This document shows positions 1 through 5,466 of a stretch of DNA of 7,394 nucleotides, in pieces. The first letter of the stretch is position 1, and each line of letters begins with the position of its first letter. The stretch comes from Treponema sp. GTDB taxonomy: Bacteria > Spirochaetota > Spirochaetia > Treponematales > Breznakiellaceae. The DNA is taken from assembly GCA_031257595.1 (NCBI GenBank), contig JAIROH010000062.1, positions 1 through 7,394 of the forward strand, written 5' to 3'. The notes under the pieces were generated by a model. The model was not told where the DNA came from. It saw only the letters and a list, made by a program, of their open reading frames with translations, and did no database searches. Both the position numbers and the translations under genes were made by a program.

Positions 1-140
1 ACCGCCCGGGATGTCTGCCGCAGCACCTTGTCAAAAGCCCGGACGGAATCCGTTCCCACAACATCAAGTTTCCCGCAGGAAACAGGGGCCGCAAAGGACA
101 GGCCAAGGACGGCGGTAAACAGTAAAACTATTCTTTTCAT
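1..140 (-). CDS. Unrecognised secreted protein or lipoprotein, N-terminal part only
   Basis: An open frame of 46 complete codons runs leftward from an ATG at 138-140 and off the left edge with no stop. It begins MKRIVLLFTAVLGLSFAAPV, followed by SCGKLDVVGTDSVRAFDKVL. This is a clear export signal: a K-R start, a hydrophobic core to about residue 18, then A-P-V-S-C with Cys23 as a possible loose lipobox of the kind spirochaetes tolerate. If the Cys is not lipidated, cleavage near AAP or VSC would make a periplasmic protein. A strong AAGGAG ribosome site lies 8 bases before the ATG. The gap to the copA stop is only 21 bp and the ribosome site sits at the edge of copA, so it is very likely the fourth gene of the copper operon. 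I do not recognise the family from the visible part. A role in copper handling is only inferred from position. Confidence 0.72.
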   Translation of the reverse strand, partial: MKRIVLLFTAVLGLSFAAPVSCGKLDVVGTDSVRAFDKVLRQTSRA

Positions 141-161
141 TTTATACACTCCTTGTGGTTA

Positions 162-2813
162 CTATCCTTCCCGTTTTTTGGGTTCCTGCGCCGGCTTAAA
201 CCGTTTGAGCCGCAGGGCGTTGGTCAGCACCGATACGGAACTCATGCTCATGGCGGCGGCGGCGAATATCGGGTTGAGCAAGGGGCCGCCGAAAATATAG
301 AGAACGCCCGCGGCGATGGGGATACCCAGGGTATTGTAGCCAAAGGCCCAAAAGAGATTTTGCCTGATGGTGCGGATGGTCCGTTTGCTCAAGTTTATAG
401 CTGTTGGTACGTCCATTAAATCGGAACGCATCAATACAATGTCGGCGCTTTCCATCGCCACGTCGGTCCCACTGCCGATGGCGATACCGATGTCGGCCTG
501 GGCCAGCGCCGGGGCGTCATTGATGCCGTCCCCTACCATGGCTACAAACCGCCGGTGGCGGTTTGTAGCTCCACGCCCGGGTTCCCCTGATTCCTGTAAC
601 TTCTTCACCTCATTGGACTTGTCCTGCGGCAGCACCTCGGAAAGCACCCGGTCAATGCCTACCTGTTTGGCGATCGCGGCGGCGGTCTTTTTATTGTCTC
701 CGGTGATCATGGCCACTTCGATACCCATTTTGTGAAGGCTCTCAATGGCGGCCTTGCTTGATTTTTTCAGTACGTCCGCCACCGCCACAATTCCGGCCGG
801 TTTGCCGTCAAGGGCTATATACATCGGGGTCTTGCCTTCTCCGGCAAGGCGGTCACTGTCCGTTTCCAGCGCGGCAAGGGAAATGCCCTTTTTGTCCATG
901 AGTTTTTTATTTCCGGCAAGAACCGTGCGGCCCCGGATAGTCGCTTCAATGCCCCGGCCCGTGATGGCCTCAAAACTCTCCGTGGCGAAAATTTCGAGGC
1001 CCCGGTTTTGCGCTCCCCGTACAATGGCCTGTCCCAGGGGGTGTTCGCTGCCCTTCTCCGCGGAGGCGGCGATTTGCAACAGCAGGTCTTCAGGGGACGG
1101 CGGGGACAGGGCATCTATGATGCCTTCGGGGGCGGCAGTCCCCGCAGAAGGGGGTGCCGGAAGACCGCGAAGCGGGCTGTAGGCAGGGGGGAGACTTCCC
1201 CCCCCTATAACTATTACATCGGTAACTTCGGGCTTGCCCTCGGTGATGGTCCCGGTTTTGTCAAAGACGATGGTGTTGATTTTATGGGCGGTTTCGAGCG
1301 CCTCGCCGCCTTTGATCAATATGCCGTTTTCCGCTCCCTTGCCGGTTCCCACCATGATCGCCGTGGGCGTCGCGAGGCCCAGGGCGCAGGGACAGGCGAT
1401 AACCAGCACGGAAATGAAGATCGTCAGGGCAAATTCAAGCGTGGATTTTCCGGGGGGCACGGCCGCCAATCCGGCGGAGGCCGCCGCGAACCATGCGATA
1501 CCGGCGGCAACGGCGATGGCGCACACGATGGGCACAAAGTAGCCGGAAACGATGTCGGCCATTTGCGCTATGGGGGCCTTGCTGCCCTGCGCGTCTTCCA
1601 CCAGCTTGATAATCTGTGCCAGGGCGGTTTCGCTGCCGACTTTTTCCGCCTTAAAGCGGATCACGCCGTTGGCGTTAATCGTAGCGGCGTATACCTTGTC
1701 CCCGGACTTTTTATCCACCGGCATACTCTCTCCGGTGAGCATCGATTCATCAATGGACGTGTTGCCTTCGGTAACAACGCCGTCCACGGGAATTTTCGCG
1801 CCGGGCTTCACGACGATAATATCGCCGGGAATTACCTCGTCAATGGGAATTTCCTTTTCTTCGCCATGCTCAATGATGATCGCGGTTTTCGGCGCAAGCC
1901 CTATGAGTTTCTTGATGGCCTCGCTGGTTCTGCCTTTAGAAACGGCCTCAAGGGATTTACCCAGCAGGATCAGGGCGATGATGACCCCGGCGGTCTCAAA
2001 GTACAGCGCGTCAACGGCGTGGAAGCTGCCTCTCGCTATTTCAAAAATGTTGTAGACACTGTAAATCACCGCCGCCGTTGTTCCAACGGCGATAAGGCTG
2101 TCCATGTTTGGGCTGCGGTGTAAAAGGTTTTTGAAGCCCACAGTGTAAAAACGGTTACCCGCTATGATAATCGGAATAACCAAAATTAATTCCACCAAGG
2201 CGTAGATGAGCGGAAAATTCATTGGGGCTAAAGCCTTGGGGAAGGGTAAACTGAATATCTTTATCATCGGAACCATTGCGATATAAAGCAAGGGAAGACC
2301 AAATGATGACGCAACAATAAATTTTGTCCGGAGTGTTCTGATTTCTTTTTCCTTGCGGAGTTTGTCTTCGTCAACGGCCCCTTCTTTGGAGAAATCAAGC
2401 GCCGTGTAGCCCGCCTTTTCAATGGCTTCCCTGACGGCGGACACCCGTACCTTGAGGGGGTTGTACACTACCGTGGCTTTTTCCGTGGCAAGGTTTACCG
2501 CGGCGCTCTCTATCCCTTCCAGCTTTTTGATTGCCTTTTCGACGCGCCCGGCGCAGGCCGCGCAGGTCATGCCGCCGATAGGAATGGTTACGGTTGTCCC
2601 TTTTGGCTTGTCCAGAATCTGATAGCCGATTTTGACAACCGCCTCCTTGACGCCGGACAGGGTTTGCGTGCCTGAGTATTCCACAAAAAGTTTTTCACTG
2701 GCAAGGTTCACCGTGGCGGTATTAACGCCTTCGATTTTCCTCACCGTCTTTTCAATTCGCCCGGCGCAGGCCGCGCAGGTCATGCCGCCAATAGATAATG
2801 TCTCTTGTTCCAT
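162..2813 (-). CDS. copA: P1B-type Cu(I)-exporting ATPase CopA with two HMA domains
   Basis: This 883-residue pump hydrolyses ATP to export Cu(I) across the inner membrane. Two N-terminal HMA domains carry GMTCAAC, with Cys13/Cys16 and Cys84/Cys87. Core motifs follow in the expected order: TGES at 360-363, the membrane CPC site at 474-476, DKTGT with the phosphorylated Asp518, the nucleotide-binding HP at 591-592, TGD near 704-706 and GDGIND at 761-766. Tyr826-Asn827 in TM7 and M-S-M-S-S at 855-859 in TM8 match the Cu(I)-selective subgroup (P1B-1) rather than Zn/Cd pumps. The start is fixed by AAGGAG 7 bases upstream and by the HMA domain beginning at once. Two in-frame extra stretches look foreign to the family: about residues 537-566, Pro/Ala/Gly-rich, inside the nucleotide-binding domain, and about 744-755 just before GDGIND. 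All catalytic motifs are intact, so the protein is probably functional. It is the third gene of the minus-strand operon. Confidence 0.97.
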   Translation of the reverse strand: MEQETLSIGGMTCAACAGRIEKTVRKIEGVNTATVNLASEKLFVEYSGTQTLSGVKEAVVKIGYQILDKPKGTTVTIPIGGMTCAACAGRVEKAIKKLEGIESAAVNLATEKATVVYNPLKVRVSAVREAIEKAGYTALDFSKEGAVDEDKLRKEKEIRTLRTKFIVASSFGLPLLYIAMVPMIKIFSLPFPKALAPMNFPLIYALVELILVIPIIIAGNRFYTVGFKNLLHRSPNMDSLIAVGTTAAVIYSVYNIFEIARGSFHAVDALYFETAGVIIALILLGKSLEAVSKGRTSEAIKKLIGLAPKTAIIIEHGEEKEIPIDEVIPGDIIVVKPGAKIPVDGVVTEGNTSIDESMLTGESMPVDKKSGDKVYAATINANGVIRFKAEKVGSETALAQIIKLVEDAQGSKAPIAQMADIVSGYFVPIVCAIAVAAGIAWFAAASAGLAAVPPGKSTLEFALTIFISVLVIACPCALGLATPTAIMVGTGKGAENGILIKGGEALETAHKINTIVFDKTGTITEGKPEVTDVIVIGGGSLPPAYSPLRGLPAPPSAGTAAPEGIIDALSPPSPEDLLLQIAASAEKGSEHPLGQAIVRGAQNRGLEIFATESFEAITGRGIEATIRGRTVLAGNKKLMDKKGISLAALETDSDRLAGEGKTPMYIALDGKPAGIVAVADVLKKSSKAAIESLHKMGIEVAMITGDNKKTAAAIAKQVGIDRVLSEVLPQDKSNEVKKLQESGEPGRGATNRHRRFVAMVGDGINDAPALAQADIGIAIGSGTDVAMESADIVLMRSDLMDVPTAINLSKRTIRTIRQNLFWAFGYNTLGIPIAAGVLYIFGGPLLNPIFAAAAMSMSSVSVLTNALRLKRFKPAQEPKKREG
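541..569. repeat. Perfect 13-bp inverted repeat inside copA
   Basis: GCTACAAACCGCC, a 3-base loop GGT, then the exact reverse complement GGCGGTTTGTAGC. It encodes copA residues 749-758 and coincides with extra residues (about 744-755) absent from the family pattern, just before GDGIND. One arm overlaps codons for F-V-A that belong to the normal protein. Confidence 0.85.
1133..1203. repeat. Three consecutive hairpins in an in-frame copA insertion
   Basis: Hairpin 1 pairs CGGCA (1133-1137) and CCCC (1140-1143) with GGGG and TGCCG (1155-1159), with a small internal bulge. Hairpin 2 is CCGC-GAA-GCGG (1165-1175). Hairpin 3 is GGGGGGA-GACT-TCCCCCC (1186-1203). Together they nearly fill the extra Pro/Ala/Gly-rich stretch at residues 537-566 (about 1116-1205), so the insertion looks like a palindromic element that kept the reading frame. 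Confidence 0.6.
2545..2576 (-). repeat. 32-bp exact direct repeat, second HMA metal site of copA
   Basis: Identical over 32 bases to 2758-2789, 213 bp away (71 codons, in frame). It encodes the GGMTCAACAGR metal-binding loop of the second HMA domain. The flanking HMA sequence has diverged much more than this core. Confidence 0.85.
2758..2789 (-). repeat. 32-bp exact direct repeat, first HMA metal site of copA
   Basis: Partner copy of 2545-2576, encoding the metal-binding loop around Cys13 and Cys16 of the first HMA domain. Confidence 0.85.
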
Positions 2814-2833
2814 ATATTCTCCTTATCTTTGAA

Positions 2834-2860
2834 GGTTAAAAATACGAAGTATTTTTAACC
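2834..2860 (-). repeat. Perfect 12-bp inverted repeat across the DUF2318 stop, before copA
   Basis: GGTTAAAAATAC, loop of 3, GTATTTTTAACC: a perfect hairpin whose 5' arm on the minus strand contains the TAA stop of the DUF2318 gene (2855-2857). The copA ribosome site follows about 10 bases later. No run of T follows on the minus strand, so a full intrinsic terminator is unlikely. Partial attenuation, mRNA protection or processing between the two genes is possible. Confidence 0.75.
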
Positions 2861-3334
2861 CCTCCTCCAGCGGGCAAAGATAACCTTTGCTTCTTTTAGG
2901 AAATCTTTTGATATGGTAATGGCGGTATCTGTCACCGTTTTGTTTTGCGGGAAAATCGGCACGGGGTTACAGCCGCCGCTTCTCACTTCAACCTGGCTCA
3001 TACGGAACCGGTTGCCGCAGTTCTGGCATACCAGTACCGTACCCTGCTGCTTGTAAAAGCCCCGGCCTGAACCGTAACAGACCTGGCAGGTGTTAAAGGC
3101 CGTGCGGATCCTGCCGTCCGGGGCCTTTACCGCCAACACTTCAAGCCGGGTTCCCTCGATGTCCACCGGATAGAAAACGGCGTTTTCCGTTACCTCGGAA
3201 ATCCGGATAACCAAATCGCGGTCGGCAATCACGGGCTTTACCATGTTAAGTTGGCCGCTCTGGGCAAAGGCCGGCGTTCCGGCCGGCAGCAGTACCGCAA
3301 TTGTGATAACGGCAATCTTCCATCTTTTGTTCAT
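2855..3334 (-). CDS. Secreted DUF2318/FtrD-like five-cysteine protein
   Basis: A 159-residue protein with a typical signal peptide (positive start, hydrophobic 7-20, likely cleavage after AFA at residue 24), so it is exported. The mature part has CQVC at 83-86, CQNC at 103-106 and GGCNP with Cys122. This pattern of two CxxC pairs plus GGCNP is what I know from the DUF2318 family (Pfam name FtrD-like), often fused to or beside iron- or copper-transport membrane proteins. The cysteines suggest a bound metal or Fe-S centre; the ligand is not shown by the sequence. It is a stand-alone soluble version with no membrane segment after the signal. A GGAG ribosome site stands 6-7 bases before the ATG. 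It lies 51 bp after the SafE-like gene and 41 bp before copA, so it is probably co-transcribed. A role in periplasmic copper binding or transfer is inferred from context. Confidence 0.85.
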   Translation of the reverse strand: MNKRWKIAVITIAVLLPAGTPAFAQSGQLNMVKPVIADRDLVIRISEVTENAVFYPVDIEGTRLEVLAVKAPDGRIRTAFNTCQVCYGSGRGFYKQQGTVLVCQNCGNRFRMSQVEVRSGGCNPVPIFPQNKTVTDTAITISKDFLKEAKVIFARWRRG

Positions 3335-3385
3335 TTGTATGCTCCTATATATACTATAAGATTAATGTCTCAACGCCAACGGCGC

Positions 3386-5308
3386 TTATGTCTCAATATC
3401 CCGGTTTCCCCCAGGGCCGCAGCAGCCGCCCTGGGAGGCGGCCTCTTCAAAATAAGCATCGGGGTAAATTTGAGTCTCAAAACCGGAAACTTCCGTCTTT
3501 ACCGCCTCGATGTCCACGTTGTTTAAGTCGTCCACCACTTTTACATAACCGTAAAACACATTATCGCCGGTAGAAAAATCAAAGGTCTCGCCGGGCATTA
3601 ACTGAATAATGTTATCCCCCTGGTTCATGTCAAGCCGGGTGTAATAGGCGGGGAATATGAGGCGGCTGTTTCCGGGGTCAAGGGAATCGTTGCTGAAGTT
3701 TAACAAGGCCGGCATATTCCGCTGTAACACGACAACCGCCGGGTCTATGCCGTCATCACGGAGATTGACGGTGACGGTCTGATAAGGGATACCGTAGGCT
3801 TCGGCGCTTTGAATTTCGGCCAGGGTAACAGTGTCCACAGGTATCGTAACTCCCGCCGGCGCCGGATCAAGGTTCGGCCCGTCGATGCCGGCAACGCTCT
3901 GTCCTTCCTCGATTACGGTGATGGAACTGCGGATCATACCCATCCAGCATGAGTACGAAAATTTGCCGGTTTTTTCCGGCATAAATTCAATCACGTTTTC
4001 ACCGGGGGCAAAACGATGTTCAATTTTGTATTCCCGGATTATCATGCGGTTATTACAGCCGTTAATACTGCCCTGAGGGGCAGTGATGATCCACTTGACC
4101 GGAATACCCTGCCGCACGGTGACGGCCGGGTAACGTCCGGGGAGCAGGGTAGAATTGACAATCTGTACGCCGTTTTCAATTATGGGAGTAAAAGCCCCGT
4201 CTCCGTTTCCGCCTTGTGTTGAGCCGAAGCGCAGGGAAGGATTGACGGCGGCGATTGCCTTATCAATAAAACTAAAATTGAAACCGGAAAGTCCCCAGCC
4301 GTAGCTGAACATGGTCATGCCCATTACCGTTACCAGGATTGCGCCGATCTTCATTACCCTGTGGGTAAATTTCTTGCTTAACACTGAACTCAAAGCCCCG
4401 ATGCCGAACATCAGGGGAACCGTCCCCATGCTAAAGAGGAACATTGAAAAGCCTCCGGCAATGGGGCTTCCGGTGGAGAGGGCGTATAACTGCATGGCCT
4501 GTAAGGGGCCGCAGGGCATAAGACCGTTTAAGAGGCCGATGATGAGCGGGTTTTTATTTCCCGCTTTTTGTCCGTCTATTTTATCTGCGACGATTTTCGG
4601 TGTATGTAGATTGAGACGGCGGAGCCCGGTTCCTATGGAACCTTGAAAAATGCCGAGCATATTGAGCCCCATGATGACCATGAACACCCCGGCAATAACC
4701 TGAACCACTCCCTGAAACCGCCCTGATACCGAGACAACCGAACCCAAAGTCCCGACGATTACGCCCACGGTAGTATAGGAAGTGACCCGCCCGGCATTGT
4801 AAAGAATAGAAGGGAACAGCACTTTCCGGCGCCGGCCTTCCTGCGGCGCGGCAGCGGCCGGTATACATTGGGAAAGGTTAATGCCGCCGCACATGGCGAT
4901 ACAGTGGGCCGAGGTGATAAGGCCGATGACAAAAACCATACCGTAACCCATACCGGCTTCAACCAGCGGGAAAGCTGAAGTGACGGCGCTTACCCCCAGA
5001 CCCCGCAGCAATACATAAAAGGAGAGGATTATCACCAGGGTCCCGATGATCTCCGGAGCAGGGGTTTTGTTCGTGTCGCCAAGTACCTTGTAGTCCAGGC
5101 TTTCAATCGCCGATTTGATTTCGGAAAACGTAACAACCGAGGCGTTCCAGGTAACGGTGGCCGCGCCGGTATTGTAGTTTACCGCGGCTTCTTCCACTCC
5201 TACGGTGCTTTTCAGTTTTTTTTCAATCCGGTTTTGACAACTTACACAGGTCATACCCCCGATACGTAACGAACTTGTTACCAAATTCGTTTTTGTCTTT
5301 GTCGTCAT
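3386..5308 (-). CDS. HMA - SafE/DsbD_2-like membrane domain - cupredoxin fusion protein
   Basis: A 640-residue fusion, first gene of the operon. Residues 14-77 form an HMA domain with GMTCVSC (Cys21, Cys24). Residues about 87-340 hold roughly seven membrane segments of the SafE/UreH-like (DsbD_2) family, with the membrane motif HCIAMCGG (His135, Cys136, Cys140) and MPCGPLQ (Cys266). Residues about 370-467 resemble a cupredoxin, with Cys418 in NGCNN and SCWMGM (Cys454, Met456, Met458) as likely copper ligands. A second beta-rich domain (about 485-595) follows, then a tail with adjacent Cys629-Cys630 in GGCCGPGG. Seven segments would put the HMA domain inside the cell and the cupredoxin part outside, which fits relay of copper across or at the membrane. 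This is inference; related proteins are usually annotated as sulfite exporter TauE/SafE family, a name that says little about substrate. A GAGG ribosome site precedes the ATG by about 8 bases. Confidence 0.9.
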   Translation of the reverse strand: MTTKTKTNLVTSSLRIGGMTCVSCQNRIEKKLKSTVGVEEAAVNYNTGAATVTWNASVVTFSEIKSAIESLDYKVLGDTNKTPAPEIIGTLVIILSFYVLLRGLGVSAVTSAFPLVEAGMGYGMVFVIGLITSAHCIAMCGGINLSQCIPAAAAPQEGRRRKVLFPSILYNAGRVTSYTTVGVIVGTLGSVVSVSGRFQGVVQVIAGVFMVIMGLNMLGIFQGSIGTGLRRLNLHTPKIVADKIDGQKAGNKNPLIIGLLNGLMPCGPLQAMQLYALSTGSPIAGGFSMFLFSMGTVPLMFGIGALSSVLSKKFTHRVMKIGAILVTVMGMTMFSYGWGLSGFNFSFIDKAIAAVNPSLRFGSTQGGNGDGAFTPIIENGVQIVNSTLLPGRYPAVTVRQGIPVKWIITAPQGSINGCNNRMIIREYKIEHRFAPGENVIEFMPEKTGKFSYSCWMGMIRSSITVIEEGQSVAGIDGPNLDPAPAGVTIPVDTVTLAEIQSAEAYGIPYQTVTVNLRDDGIDPAVVVLQRNMPALLNFSNDSLDPGNSRLIFPAYYTRLDMNQGDNIIQLMPGETFDFSTGDNVFYGYVKVVDDLNNVDIEAVKTEVSGFETQIYPDAYFEEAASQGGCCGPGGNRDIET

Positions 5309-5357
5309 GGTTTCAACCTCTTTCAGGAGTTTTTGATACCCCGAATTTAACCGGGAA

Positions 5358-5377
5358 TTGTGTCAGAATTATGTCAA
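5358..5377 (-). promoter_or_regulatory. Candidate response-regulator site facing the copper operon
   Basis: Read on the minus strand this is TTGACATAA-TT-CTGACACAA: two near-identical 9-mers with an 11-bp period, the layout typical of OmpR/PhoB-family regulators that bind as head-to-tail dimers. It matches the second site at 5427-5446 at 18 of 20 positions but in the opposite orientation. It ends 49 bases before the start of the first copper gene. The TTGACA inside it could be a -35 hexamer. The best -10 match, TTAAAT at 5345-5350, is 21 bases away, which is long, as in a promoter that depends on an activator. Confidence 0.6.
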
Positions 5378-5426
5378 TTTGAAAAAAATTTGCGTTTTTT
5401 CATTAACGTCCCAAAATGATCCGGCA

Positions 5427-5446
5427 TTGACACAATTTTGACACAA
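5427..5446 (+). promoter_or_regulatory. Candidate response-regulator site facing the kinase gene
   Basis: TTGACACAA-TT-TTGACACAA is an exact direct repeat of a 9-mer with an 11-bp period. It lies 20 bases before the kinase ATG and overlaps the likely -35 element of its promoter, so the bound regulator could either activate or block the kinase gene. The same site in the opposite orientation serves the divergent operon. Confidence 0.65.
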
Positions 5447-5455
5447 TCTTATGGT
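5427..5455 (+). promoter_or_regulatory. Probable sigma-70 promoter of the kinase gene
   Basis: A perfect -35 TTGACA (5427-5432) is followed after 17 bases by TATGGT (5450-5455), a 4 of 6 match to the -10 consensus. Transcription would begin near 5461-5463, only about 5 bases before the ATG at 5467. The message would therefore be almost leaderless, which agrees with the absence of a ribosome-binding site. Not experimentally supported. Confidence 0.5.
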
Positions 5456-5466
5456 ATTGTGAACGC

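Noticed and set aside
1008..2123. Long plus-strand open frame (371 codons) opposite copA
   Set aside because: It lies wholly antisense to an unmistakable CopA, its translation has low-complexity Gly/Arg/Asp composition and no known motif, and it has no good ribosome site. It is a shadow frame.
3365..3396. Repeated ATGTCTCAA (3365-3373, 3388-3396) and small CGCC-AAC-GGCG hairpin after the SafE-like gene
   Set aside because: The repeat is only 9 bases and the stem 4 bp with no T tract, which is too weak to call a terminator or element.
5309..5466. Riboswitch or small RNA in the divergent intergenic region
   Set aside because: The region is only 158 bp and is accounted for by two promoters and two operator sites; no structured leader is visible.
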